64,000 bases of DNA, from the NCBI RefSeq assembly GCF_030035675.1, contig NC_084491.1, forward strand, positions 28,747,801-28,811,800. The letters run 5' to 3'. A program made the translations under genes and the position numbers. Source of the DNA: Rhineura floridana. Lineage: Eukaryota; Chordata; Lepidosauria; Squamata; Rhineuridae. The notes under the pieces were generated by a model, which was not told the origin of the DNA, made no database searches, and worked only from the letters and a program-made list of their open reading frames with translations. Shown here one piece after another: positions 45,301 to 56,000 of the stretch (its first letter is position 1; every line of letters begins with the position of its first letter).

Positions 45301-47204
45301 CCTCCAGATGTGGCTGAACTGCAACTCCCATCATCCCTGGTCATTGGCCATACTTGCTAAGGCTGATGGGATTTGTAGTAGAGAAACATCTGGAGGGCCA
45401 AAGGGTCCTCACCCCCTGCTGTATGTGGAGATGCTGGAGATTCAACCTCAGACCTTTCTGCATCCAAAGCATGCGCTCTGCCACTGAGCCATAGCACACA
45501 CACACCCAAAATACTGGGAGGATGCATCTTTTGGAAAGGGTGAGTAGTATATCTATTGATCATTGCCTACGTCTTTTCAGGATTTTCCTCTTTCCTCCTT
45601 GGATCATTTATGCTACATTCTTATGCGTCCTTTCTCTTCAGAAGGGAACAACATAGCCAACTACGTCATGATGTATTTCTGAGGGCCAAAAGAGACGTGA
45701 TGTGGGTGACCTGTTATCACCTTGCTTGACACCTTTTTTTCAACCTTAATGCAACTAGCAGGGGTGGTGGTGGTGGAATCAGACATCTGACATCCTTTGT
45801 GGGATGGGGTGCTTTGTTAGAATAACGTGTATCATAAATGTCAGAAGGGACAATGTTTTTCTCCAGCATATAATACCCTTCCAAGGCTGTATTCTCTCTT
45901 GTGCAGTGAATCAACGCTGCAGTCCTTTTTCCCTCCCCCAGTCAAGGCCCGCATGATGCTGGGGGGGTTGCCTGGGTGTTCCTGTGAAGTGAGACTCTTG
46001 TGTGGCTCCATGGTGTTCCAGGTTGCCAGATCTCCTCTGCACTGTACAGCCAAACTGGTTTCTTCCCACCCCATTTTGTTCTGTCTCTAACCTCCGCAGC
46101 CACCTCTAGCACTAGATCACAATCTCCCCTTGCCAGGAGGAGATGCCACAAATTCACAAGCACTTCCTTCTTCCTCACTACCCCCTCCATTCCTTCTTTC
46201 CCTGCCCCCCCCACCTGGCCTAACCGCACCAATTGCCGTTTTTTCCCAGCATTCCAACCCCCTTAGCAACAGTTTCCAAGACAGCCCAGAGTGGTCTTAC
46301 TCTAAACGACTTCCATTTACTTATCCGCTGTTTTCCCCAGGCAACTAGCCTCATGAAGTGCGAACATCTCATCACAACCCCGCATTAAGCAAACATCTCG
46401 TTAAGCTAACGTCTCATCATTAAGCAAACATCCCATTGCAACTCTGCATGGATAAACACACATCACCTGCCACAATTATGATAGTGACGATGCTGTGGGA
46501 GATGTTGTATTGCTGCAGCTGGATAATTGTATCTACCTTTAACTTTAAAAGGCCGAGGAAGGGAATGTGGAGATTTGCAAAAAAACTGTGGGTTGGGTGG
46601 CTGTGGAGGAGTTGGAAAGGTGTTGCTTAATCATTTTTCTGGCAGGGGGCGGGGAAGGGCCATAGGTTGGTGGTAGAACACCGGCTTCGCATGCAAAAGA
46701 TCCCAGATCCATTCCTTGGCATTTCCCAGGGAGGGCTGGGGAAGGCTTTTATCTGAAACTGTGGAAAGACACTACCAGTCAGTCTAGAGCAGGGGTGGGG
46801 AACCTGTGGCACTCCAGATGTTGTTGGACTTCAACTCCCATTAGCCCCAGCCAGTGTGGCTAATGGTCAGGGATGGTGGGAGTTGTAGTCCAACAACATC
46901 TGGAGGGGCACTTGCGCCTCACTCCTGGTAGACAGTACTGAGCTAGAGGAACCAATGGTCTGCCTCGTTATAAGGCAACTTCCTGCGTGGAAACCTGCAA
47001 GCAAAATTCTTGCAAGCAGCCATTGCTTGGATCAGAATGATGGAAAGCAAAGCTTGTGGTACTAACTTTGGAATCTTTCTGAACCACTGAAGGTGGTCTG
47101 GACCTTCATAAGTGTCTGGCTCAAAGCTCCTAATGGCTTTTGCTTCTCTCTCGTCTCTCTCAGATCTACAGGAGCTCTGTCAGAACACAAGAAGCAGAAA
47201 TTAA
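42312..47204 (+). CDS. TIRAP: TIRAP (MAL): TIR-domain adaptor of Toll-like receptor signalling, 5' coding end not found
   Basis: Two exons: 42312-42920 (acceptor TTTGCAG, donor GTAAGT) and 47164-47204 (acceptor CTCTCTCAG), joining at phase 1 to give VVRYLQELCQNTRSRN and a TAA stop. TIRAP bridges MyD88 to TLR2 and TLR4 at the plasma membrane. The visible 216 residues begin with xWFKAFLQKHK, equivalent to the human ADWFRQTLLKK region, then a Ser/Pro-rich linker, then the TIR domain: box 1 YDVCICHNEDDL, BB loop LQLRDAAPGGAIV with the proline corresponding to human Pro125, then CWVLLITPNFLKDPWCRYQM and ALTEAPMANG. The exon opens at codon position 2, so an upstream exon supplies the start (human has about 20 residues there). 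The human protein is 221 residues from memory; the C-terminal tail here is longer. Confidence 0.93.
43190..43368 (-). repeat. tRNA-derived SINE, antisense, near complete
   Basis: Minus strand: GCTGTAGGTCAGTGGCAGAG (A-box-like), TTTGCATGCAGAAGGTCCCA, a B-box-like GGTTCCGTC, CGCTGCCAGTCAGTGTAGAC and an end with GCTAGATGGAGCAATGGTCT. The 3' part resembles a CR1/L2-type LINE end, so the SINE may use such a LINE for mobilisation. Related copies at 23600, 26890, 46655 and 63308. Confidence 0.65.
43432..43819. repeat. Possible hAT-like non-autonomous element
   Basis: CGCTTCCCAAACTTTTTTAC near the left and GCCACAGTTTGGGAATCTCT at the right are inverted to each other over about 10 bp. The interior is AT-rich and non-coding. 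No secure target duplication. Confidence 0.4.
44065..44460 (+). mobile_element. L2 LINE 3' end
   Basis: GGGCCTTTTCTGTAGTGGCC then CCCGAATTGTGGAACAGCTT encodes [15 protein letters not shown]-like sequence; the end has CACCGCCCAGAGAGCTACTA and an (AAAT)n tail. Closest here to the antisense copy at 56762-57400. Confidence 0.85.
45289..45415. repeat. Palindromic hAT-like MITE
   Basis: GAATCTTTGGCCCTCCAGAT with CTGCAACTCCCATCATCCCT is mirrored by GGCTGATGGGATTTGTAGTA and CTGGAGGGCCAAAGGGTCCT. Same fold-back family; good copy. Confidence 0.8.
45418..45497 (-). repeat. tRNA-derived SINE head, antisense
   Basis: Minus strand: CTATGGCTCAGTGGCAGAGC (A box), TTTGGATGCAGAAAGGTCTG and a weak B box AGGTTGAATCTC. 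Body missing. Confidence 0.55.
46655..46990 (+). repeat. tRNA-derived SINE split by a MITE
   Basis: Head 46655-46789 has CATAGGTTGGTGGTAGAACA (A-box-like) and TCGCATGCAAAAGATCCCAG, and breaks off in ACTACCAGTCAGTCTAGAG. The SINE resumes after the MITE with AGACAGTACTGAGCTAGAGG and CCAATGGTCTGCCTCGTTAT, AAGGCAACTTCC, matching the intact order in 43190-43368. Confidence 0.7.
46790..46927. mobile_element. Palindromic hAT-like MITE, reference copy (138 bp)
   Basis: It begins CAGGGGTGGGGAACCTG and ends CGCCTCACTCCTG. Long arms fold back: CCAGATGTTGTTGGACTTCA with ACTCCCATTAGCCCC against GGGAGTTGTAGTCCAACAAC and ATCTGGAGGGGCAC. The flanks GTCTAGAG (46782-46789) and GTAGACAG (46928-46935) are a worn 8-bp target duplication. 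CAG ends plus 8-bp duplication fit hAT. No coding sequence. Confidence 0.85.
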
Positions 47205-47824
47205 CTGGGAGTCTGGCAGGAGCAACAGTGTTTCTGGTATAAGTAAAGGCTGCGTCAACAGAACATCTTTGTGCAAATGGGAACATTGTGGTGTTCTCTC
47301 CAGTGAAGCGGACCTTTCTCACTATTTGAAGGGCAGATTCCATCCTATCTTGTGGTTGGCGTTCCACTGTCTAGAAAGAGCACTGGCTGCGTATAATTCT
47401 GGGGTACTGTTATTCCAGTAGTACTAACTGGAATGATTGTGATTGTCGCGGGCAACACTATCACAGGAGCACTAATATTAACAAATCGGATCTGCAGCAA
47501 AATACTGCAGTGTGAAGTACTCCAGCTCATTGTCCCAACTAGCCAGTCACACCCTCCTTCATAATATTCCATTCCAATCTCTCCCAGCCCCAGTTTCCCA
47601 GTCCACCCACAGTAGTGAATCAGCATTCCGTGGCCACTGAGCATATCACGTTCACATTGTACCCCATTGACTCCCCCCTGTTCCAACTTGATTTCTTTAA
47701 GAGTGGGTCTCCTTGGGATACATTTTTTTTTTGCTTCTAAATCCCTTTAGGACCTGAAATGGTCCAAACTGGTGAGGGACATGAATCTCAAGGAAACGGT
47801 TATTTCTTTGCAGACAGTACAGTA

Positions 47825-48053
47825 CAGCAAGGGCCCTGCTCATACAGCAGGTTCTGTTCCGGACCGCCGCCACAAAGCGAAATCCGCCGCAAAGCAGAAT
47901 GCATTGACTAACGTTGACAAAAATGGCGCCCGATGTCCGAAAAACGTCTTAAAACCGGAACAAGCGCTGTAGGAGCGGGGCCTTTCTGCAATTGACAACC
48001 GCTGTATCGGTGGAACGCTGCAAAGCGGAGCGCCGCAAAGCGGGGCCCTACTG
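47825..48053. mobile_element. Tigger/mariner-like MITE, TA target duplication
   Basis: It begins CAGCAAGGGCCCTGCT and ends AGCGGGGCCCTACTG; the ends are inverted repeats of CAGTAGGGCCCCGCT type, and TA flanks both sides (47823-47824, 48054-48055). The interior is GC-rich with GCAAAGCGGA and CGCCGCAAAGCGG repeats. TA duplication and CAG ends fit Tc1/mariner/pogo (Tigger) elements. Non-coding. Confidence 0.75.
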
Positions 48054-48739
48054 TATAAAAATGCCTCTGACACAAGGCTTCATCATAGGCCTGACTGCCA
48101 AACCATATCTTGAATTTGGACCTTATTCGGAATTATTGGGTTGTAGGCATGTTCCTTTTTTCCACTTGCCTTTTACTATATAGACTAGACTACCTTCTCA
48201 TGCTTCTGTCCAGGATTATATAGATCGGGAGTGGGAGCCTTGTTCAGCCCCAGGGCCTCATTCCCTTCTGGGCAACCTTCTGAAGGCTGTATGCCAGTGG
48301 TAGGCAGGGCCAGAGGCAAAAGTGGGTGGAGCAACAAAGGTAATATTTTTTCCCTTTATACAGTAGGCTACTTTCTCCGCACACTCCCACCCCTCTCTAT
48401 TCCCCATCCAGGCTTCCAAGAGGCATTATCACAGTTCATTCAAGCCAGGCAAAAGGGGCAGTGAGGGGTGTGGCCTTGGAAGAGTTGTGAGGGCCAGATA
48501 GACTACTTGCAGGGCCCCATGCCAGAGGTTCCCCACCCCGATACACAGATTTTGTCTGTTCCTGCCTCTCCTTCAGCCCATCACATGCAATTTTGGATAT
48601 AAATAATACGCTTCATTCTTCATTTCTCCCCTACCACAACTTAGATGTATATCCACGAGTCCGACGGTGGATACTGTGAAGAAAGTTAACAGCCAGTCTA
48701 ATACTTAACAACTTTTCTGATCCGCTGTATGTTTTAGCC

Positions 48740-48858
48740 CAGGAATGGGGAACCTGTGGCCCTCTAAATGTTGGCTGTCTCATCAGCCTGCAGGGCCGAT
48801 GGTCAGGGCTGATGGAAGCAGTAGTCCAGCAATATCTGGAGGGCCACAGGTTCCGTTT
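48740..48858. repeat. Palindromic hAT-like MITE
   Basis: CAGGAATGGGGAACCTGTGG with CCCTCTAAATGTTGG at the left is mirrored by GCAGTAGTCCAGCAATATCT and GGAGGGCCACAGGTTCCG. The extreme right end is missing. Confidence 0.75.
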
Positions 48859-49132
48859 TGGCCTGTGGAAGGGGCGTCTCAATGTCTTGTTTGGATATTC
48901 AGCTTCTCCATTTTGCAGCACAGTACCCGAAGAAGCAGAGATGAGGGCCAACTCTTCATTGTCAGGGTTTATTTTTGTAATGTTATCGAACATGATTTTT
49001 CTGTGTTTAAACTGTAACTTAACTCAATTTTAAATGAGAATAAAGTGGCCTTTTTTTAAAAAAAACACTGTTCTTAACATTTTTTTATATTTCCTTTATC
49101 GCTGAGTAATGCTCTGTTGCTAGCATAGTGTC

Positions 49133-49590
49133 AAATATTTATTAGTTATAAAAATAGTTGTATACTGCTATTTCATTAAAAAGATCAAAGTGGTTTACAA
49201 CATATTGAAAACAATCATAGATTTTTTAAAAAAAAACATTAAAAATACAATAAAAACAAAGGTCAATTGTTATGAAAAAGCATGTTCTTAATTGCCTGCA
49301 TTAGACTGGCAAAACAGAAAGGTTTTCAGCAGACACTTAAAAGTGAAAACAGAAGGCGCCTGATGAATCTCTGTCGGCAGAGCATCCCAGCAAACTGGGC
49401 TAACACTGAAGGCTTGATTTCGTGTCGATGTTAAATGAGCCTCGCCAACTCGGGAGAACCAGAGCCGCTTCTGCAGAAGATCTCAGTGATCATGTTGGGA
49501 TATAAGGGTTCAGGCGGTCTCTAAAATACCCTGGACCTAAGTTGTTTAGAGCATTGTAAATTAATACAAGGACCTTGAACCTGACTATTA
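49133..49590 (-). repeat. LINE 3' untranslated fragment, unclassified
   Basis: Reads, on the plus strand, an A/T-rich tail, GATCAAAGTGGTTTACAACA, and later AGGTTTTCAGCAGACACTTA, CAGAGCATCCCAGCAAACTG and GGACCTAAGTTGTTTAGAGC. Tail-first order suggests a minus-strand LINE 3' end related to L2, but no coding part is present to classify it. Confidence 0.45.
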
Positions 49591-49807
49591 TGAGGGAAAG
49601 AGAGGTCTTGACCCTATTTTCTCGTGTTGGAGGATATTTGCAGGAGACAGCTGGATGAAAGTGGGGAGCGTAATACTTTTATTGTGGCCTGATTCTCCCC
49701 TATATAATGTCCCCATTAGATTTAAACTGACTCCCCCCATCTTGTACCTGGTGCAATGAAACCTAGCTTGGTGGAGGGAGAATAACTTGGGAGAGACACT
49801 GTGGGAA

Positions 49808-50026
49808 ATTTTATTTTTATTACATTTATATGCCACCTTTCCCCAAGGCGCTCAAGGTGAGAGTGCTTTTGCTTCTCTCCATTTTATTCTCATAACAACC
49901 CTGTGAGGTAGGTTAGGCTGAGAGGTAGTTACTGGCACAAGGTCACCCAGGGGGCTTCATGTCCGAGTGGGGATGTGCTTTCCTCAGGTCCTAGTCCAAC
50001 GCTCTTAACCACTATACGGGCTGCAA
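49808..50026 (-). repeat. tRNA-derived SINE, antisense, near complete
   Basis: Minus strand starts with the tRNA-like head CGTATAGTGGTTAAGAGCGT, runs through a B-box-region decayed copy, CTGGGTGACCTTGTGCCAGT, TAACCTACCTCACAGGGTTG and ends with a CACCTTGAGCGCCTTGGGG-like end plus A/T-rich tail. Its 3' half differs from Sauria, being the same type as 60705-60895. Confidence 0.65.
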
Positions 50027-51079
50027 TTTAGCATTCTTTTCTGCCATCCCCTCAAACTCATTCAGTGCCCACATCTTTCCTGTTGTTTCTCCAAAAGTGT
50101 GGGGTTAAGTCCATACTTAAGCAAATATGTCTAGGGGTTTTGCCCCAGTACTGGGGAACAAGGATTCTATGTAGGCTTCTTACATTTGTGTGTATTTCCT
50201 TGACTGATTTAAATCCTGACTGAATTTTATTAGGTGGATAGACTTTAGGCTTGCGGGATTTTTTTTTTTTTAAGTTAGAACCCCCATATCCACCAGCTAG
50301 AGCCTGTTGCAAAAGAAACACACCTAGGATTGAAGAATTCTCAGCTCACAATTTGTTGAGCACCGGAACTGAATTGAGTTCACAGTCCTTCCGTACAAAA
50401 ATACATTCCTGTGTCTTTTTTCCCCCTTCCCCTTTCATATCTTTCTTATATAATTTTGAAATGGGAAGTCATTTTCTTGTTGCTATTGTTGAGAGTCGGA
50501 AATCCTTACTGATATTCTTCAAAGCACCCAGATCAGTAGATGTCAATCAACCTTCTGCCTATTCCTGTACTAGGATATCGAGCTGAGTTTGGATTGACTT
50601 TTCTCTAAGTGAATATGAGCAGGCGGTTCAGTGGCTTTCACTGAGCTTTTGGATAAACTTGCACATTAACATAATCCTACTTAGCAACCATTATGAAACC
50701 ATAGCAGTTTTGGTTCCTCACTGCTTCTCTGAGTCAAGGCCCCTGTGTGGCACACAGAATTGAGTAATATGGAAAGCGAAGGTAGAAACCTCATCTTTTG
50801 TCAAGCCAAATCAAAGTCTTTAAACGGTGAAACTTCGGTGTACGGTTCTAGAGGTTCTCCAGCAGGGCTTCTGCCCAATTAAAAAACCACCAAGGTATTG
50901 CTTCTAGAATTAAGCAACCCTGTTGGAATGTCATGTGACATTAGGCACCCATCTGTTCAGATCTGGTGTTATGGGGTTTCCCCCAGCTATTTAAGCATTT
51001 TCTCTCTCACACTTAAATCACCACAGGCCTAGTCAAGCCCTTGGAGCAAACGTATATGACAGAGAAAACCTGGCACACT

Positions 51080-52013
51080 ACACCTCTGGAAGACTGCATG
51101 TTATACTCCCTCTGAAAGAGCAGGTCTGTAGTTGGGGTGCTCCTGGATACATCTTTGTCACTAGAGGCCAGGTGACCTCAGTGGTTAGGAGCATCTTTTA
51201 CCAGCTTCAGCTTGTAAGACAGCTGCAGCTGTTTCTGGACTGGGATAGCCTGACCACTGTTGTCGACGCACTGGTAACCTCCAGGCTGGATTACTGTAAT
51301 GCACTCTATGTGGGGCTGCCTTGAGGTTGGTCCAGAAGCTGCAGCTGGTGCAAAACGCAGCGGCGAGACTGCTCACTGAGGCAGGGTATTGCCAGCATGT
51401 CACCCTGCTGCTGAAAGAATTACACTGGCTGCCCATTTGCTACCAGGCCAAGTTCAAGGTTCTAGTTTTGGTGTACAAAACCCTATACAACTTGGGACCA
51501 CGATACCTGAAAGACTGCCTTACCCCTTATATGCCCAGTCGATCTGCACTCTGCAGGTGAGGGCCTCCTGCAGATACCATCTTATCAGGTCTGTTCTGCA
51601 GAACATAGGAAACAGATCTTTAGTGTGGCGGCACCTACCCTGTGGAATTCCCTCCCCTTAAATATTAGACAGCCACCATCCCTGTTATCCTTTTGGTGCC
51701 TATTTAAGACCTTCCTCTTTCAACAAACCTTTTAAGTTGAGACCTTATCCCAGTCTGCGTCTGTGTTGGAATTGCTTTTAATATGTTTTTAAACCTTTTT
51801 TTTAAAAAAACTGTTTTTTAACCTTTTTTATTTTTTTAATATGTCTTCAAAGCTTTTAAAAAAATGTTTTTAAAGATATTTAGTTTTAGTGTGTTTTAAA
51901 GTCTGTTTTTATGATGTTTTAAAGTGTTTTTAGTGCTTTTGTTTGCTGCCCTGGGCTCTGCTGGGAGGAAGGGCGGGATATAAATGAAGTAATAAATAAA
52001 TAAATAATAAATA
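51080..52013 (+). mobile_element. L2 LINE 3' part, decayed
   Basis: Coding scraps VQKLQLVQNAAARLLTEAG, LKELHWLPICYQAKFKVLVL and YKTLYNLGPRYLKDCL match the C-terminal part of the L2 at 33560-34560. A long T/A-rich 3' UTR follows, ending CTGCCCTGGGCTCTGCTGGG, AGGAAGGGCGGGATATAAAT and an (AAAT)n tail. Several stops. Confidence 0.88.
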
Positions 52014-52247
52014 CTGAACACAGGCACAAGCTGCTTCTACGCGTGTGCAAATTTTTGTGCAAAAGGGTGCCCTCCTGTTGATTTGTACAGCTCAACGATG
52101 GTGTAACTGTAACCAAACCTTAAACTTGCTGAATGTTACATGTGAATGACAGTTACAGCTCAGCTAATGTGTACACAGATGTACAATTCTTACAGTAGTT
52201 TAACAATCGGTATCTAGTCTTCCCAGGGAATTTTAGCCTCTCGGCAC

Positions 52248-52330
52248 CTTTCACAAACTACATTTCCCAGGATCCTTTGGGAGAATCCACCATGGTTTAA
52301 AGTGGTATAATATTGCTTTCAGTGTGTAGG
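52248..52330. repeat. Partial family B fold-back element
   Basis: CAAACTACATTTCCCAGGAT with CCTTTGGGAGAATC and GGTTTAAAGTGGTAT resembles the inside of the elements at 3855-4080 and 59023-59188. Confidence 0.45.
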
Positions 52331-52899
52331 GGAGATTATTTGCACTTTTGGCATTATGTTGAACTAGTTGTTGCTCTGCCTGCCTTCCATTGGCAGATAG
52401 GACGTTCACCATGGTGCTTGGGGGATAAAGTGTTCTTCCCACCCTCTCCTTACCGATACCGATTCATGGCCAATGACAGCCTTACAGAAGACAGTTGCTC
52501 TCAGCTTAATACAGTAACTAGTCGGTCAGACTGTGTACAACTCTAAAAGCTGATATGTAGGCCACACCCACAACATATTTGCTATTCATTTATTCCGGGG
52601 TAGTATAAAAAAGTATGAAAACAATATTTTTTTGAAAAAATGCTTTTTATATATATGCAATTGCTTTGTTATTATATTATAAATCGCTTTGGGATGCCTT
52701 ATGGGAAGCAATTAATAAATGAAAATGATTATTATTAATTACAATTTAAGAAGATTCTGAGATTTCTCAATTGTTTTTATGGGTAGCTTTTCTCTTCTTC
52801 CTGGCTCAGAAGTTTTTAAAAACGTGCTTAAAGGAGCCCGGAAGTTTTAAGTCCAAACCACTGAATTTTACTGTATCTCTAAAATTTCCTACATCTATA

Positions 52900-53057
52900 A
52901 CTCTTCCGCATGCGTACATTGCCTCGGAAAGCCCCCGTTTCCCGGTAGTAAAGATCCTCCGCCAGCAGAGGGAGCTTCCTGCCCAGACGCTCCATTAGTG
53001 AGTGAAGCGCGGGAAGCTCTGGAGACCACGACGCATGCGCAAGACCCCCTAATAGAG
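52900..53057 (+). promoter_or_regulatory. Likely DCPS promoter, with NRF1-like and CTCF-like motifs
   Basis: CGCATGCG at 52907-52914 and ACGCATGCGCA at 53031-53041 resemble the NRF1 palindrome; the second lies 16 bp before the start codon. CCAGCAGAGGGAGC (52962-52975) fits 13 of 14 positions of the usual CTCF core. The stretch is GC-rich compared with the DNA around it. No TATA box near the start. Binding is inferred only. Confidence 0.5.
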
Positions 53058-56000
53058 ATGGCGGAGTCCCCCAGCGCCAAGAGAAAGCGTGATGAGAACG
53101 GAGCCGCCGAGTCCCAAGACAAAGCGGACGCGGCTAGCAGTTTTCCTTTGGCTGAATTCTCCGTCTGTAAAGTGCTTAGGGAGTCTGCGCGGGACAAGAC
53201 TATCTTCCTTCACGGGCAGGTAGTATCATTTGCTGCGGGAATTATTAGGAGCCGGTGAAGGCCAATCAAAATCTAGGGGGAGGCGTAACGGCTCCATTTT
53301 GCCCCGCCTCTTTTGGAAGATCCTAACCTTCACTGGGGAAGGGGGTGGGAGGAGAGGATTGTACCAAGGGAGAAGGGGGGGCAAGGATTATAATTATTTC
53401 TTTCATTTATACCCCGCCTTTCTTTCATCATAGAAACCCAAGGCGGCATACATGTGGTTCCCAGGTTGTCTCCCATCCAGGCTCTACCCAGACCCAGCCC
53501 TTAGCTCCAGCAAGGTGGTGGCATTATATGCTTTCAGACCTGGGACGAATTATATTACCTTTTCTGAAAGGATGCCATGCCTCTGCTTGAAATCTATATC
53601 CTGGCATAAAATAAGTAATTTTTTGTAAGCTAACGAAGTTGGTTTTGTACGTGTGCAAGCTGCTTGTTCACACAGGACTCTTCATTCATAAAGGTTATAA
53701 TTGCCCAGTGTGGATTGTGACATTACTTACACATACGCAAATACAATTTTTAAAGTGCAGTCACCACACCACAGTGGATGTGGAGTGCATATTGGTATTA
53801 AATGTTGTTTGGTATGTGTGGGCTTTTAAAAATATGTAATTGCATAGTATTATAATTGTGAAGTGCTCTGGGCTATATTTGTATGAAGGCTGGTTTACAG
53901 ATACCTCGAATAATAAATAAATGCGTTCAGGATACCGGTACAAATGTGAACCATGTGAAATGTAGATTACAGCGGGCACTGCCAACCTTTTGGTGCCCAT
54001 GGGGGACACATTTCCAATAGGAGAAAATGGCATGGGTACCATGCACAAATTGCAGACATGTGCACCCTCTGTAATCCAACCCACATGTATGCTCAGTCAG
54101 TCTCCCCCCCCCCACCTCTGCTGCAGCAGTTATTCTGGGGGGGGGGGCGCGAGGTTTTGCTTTTTTTAAAAAAAGCAACTATTTTTTGGTGGAGTGATAC
54201 CCCTGTAAACTGAAGAGGCAAGAGTTAATCAACCCTTCCTAGTTGCAATCTCTAAGAAGATCACACACACCCCTCCAAATAGCCTTAAAGCAGGCTTTTA
54301 AAAGTCTAATTTCAGTACAGGAGGAGGAATGATTTTGCAGGGGCGGGGGGATTACAGCCAGGAAGGGAAAGGAACTGGGTTTCCTTCCCTGTTGTGGCCC
54401 CCCAAATTGCTACAATACAAGGCTTCTTTCAAGCCTAAATTTGACAGGGGACAGGACCTTGTGGGCACCAGGGAAGGCCTTAGTGAGCGTGTGTGTACCT
54501 ACGGACTTCACTTTAGCGGCTTATAGACTAGACTAGAGAATAGCCATATTCAAGCATTTCCCAGACAGGTGATTCCAATTGTATTGGGGGGGCTCCGTAG
54601 CCCCACCTCTCTTGTCACATCGCCAAGTCGCCAACTTCATTGCCCTCCATGCTTTAGGGGCTAGATTTCTGCAGCGGGAAGTTTTTCTACATGTGTTCTA
54701 AATCTTGGGGTGAGAGAGCATGGAGAGCAACGAAGCCAGTAATGATGTTGCAACAGAGAGAGCGCGGCCAGGGAGCATGCCCCTCATCTCTGTTCTCATG
54801 TGACTGGAATCTCCTGTCGAGGAATGCCTAAGTAGGGCATACGAGTTACGTGAATGACAGTTCAGTTAGGGATCCATTGCTTTCATAGTTCAGAGCTTTC
54901 TGAACTACGGGTTGTTATTTTTTACTCATCAGTTTTTTAAGTGTGGGGGTGGGTGGGTGCCTGTTCAGCTGCCATGTGTTCTGTGTCAGCTGGCCGCTGG
55001 AGAACTTTTGGTATTAGGGATGCAAAAACAAACACGATGGTTTTCACCTCCCCAGCAGCTGTGTTCAGACTTTGTACCTCCATAGAACCCTTTCCACATC
55101 AGTTATCTGTTGAGGAGCCTTTTCATGTGGTGGTTGAGCACTGTTCTTCAACCTTGGGTCCCCAGATTCTGTCGGACTCCAGTTCTCATCACCCCCAGCC
55201 AGCTTAGCCAATGGCCAAGGAGGATAGGCATTGTAGTCCAGCAGCATCTGGGACCCCAAGGTTGGAGAACAATGTAATAGAGGATGGATCCACGGGTGTG
55301 CTGTGCTGGTTAGCCCTGTTTTGGTCTTTGCCATTGCCTTGCTTGAACTTGCAGCATAACCCAGAATGCCCTCAACACTCTCTGGGGGCTGTGCATTGAG
55401 GGAAACATCAGCAGTGGTAGGGAAAACTTCTGTTGTGGATCAGTAGCAGACAACGTAGTGGGGCTGCGCCCCTCCCCTGACCTCCCTCTGGCTGAGTCGC
55501 TGTTGCACACCAGGACGGAGGGGAGACCATTAATCAGGCGCTCTTGCCAGTGCGTTTGTGCCATGCTGACCTCACTGCTGTCTCTCCCTATCTCCTTCCC
55601 GGGATCCTGCAGCAACTCTCCCAGAAGGAAGTCAGGTGAGCGGCGCAGCACCATTCCACTGCCACTACTGCTGTGAGCGATCCTTTCACCAAGGACCCCT
55701 GAATAAACTTCTAAGGAACCTTGGGGTTATAATCACATTATAACAGAAGACAGAGGGAATGTGGAAGGCTGCTTTTACCAAGTCAGATCCTTTGTCCACA
55801 TAGGCAGGTGTTGTTTGCCCTCACTGGTAGGATCTCGGGTCTTTCTCATAGTCTGCTGGAGATGTTAAGGGACTGAACCTTTGTCATGCAAAGCCATGTA
55901 CTTTAAAGGTATGGAGTAGATGTGATTTATTCAGCTGTTGGCAGGGCTGCTGCTTACAAATCTGTTGCTAGTATGTAAGAACTCGAAAGTATTCCACTGC

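Larger units (their letters stand above)
42921..47163 (+). other. TIRAP last intron
   Basis: A 4.2-kb intron filled with repeats: a SINE (43190-43368), a hAT-like repeat (about 43432-43819), an L2 3' end (44065-44460), fold-back MITEs (45289-45415 and 46790-46927) and SINE pieces. No extra coding exon: the two flanking exons join in frame. Confidence 0.7.
47205..49065 (+). other. TIRAP 3' flank, probable 3' UTR
   Basis: Non-coding after the TIRAP stop. AATAAA at 49039-49044 is followed by GTGGCC and a T run, a plausible poly(A) site, which would make a 3' UTR of about 1.85 kb containing the Tigger-like MITE and one hAT-like MITE. Not provable from sequence. Confidence 0.4.
49066..52880. other. 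Intergenic region between TIRAP and DCPS
   Basis: Holds LINE 3'-UTR-like sequence (49133-49590, minus), a SINE (49808-50026), an L2 3' part (51080-52013) and unique AT-rich DNA. No conserved exon seen on either strand. Confidence 0.55.

Noticed and set aside
52998-53057. Upstream GTG start extending the DCPS frame by 20 codons
   Set aside because: The upstream frame lacks an ATG; the ATG at 53058 gives an N-terminus like that of known DCPS proteins and has a fair Kozak context.
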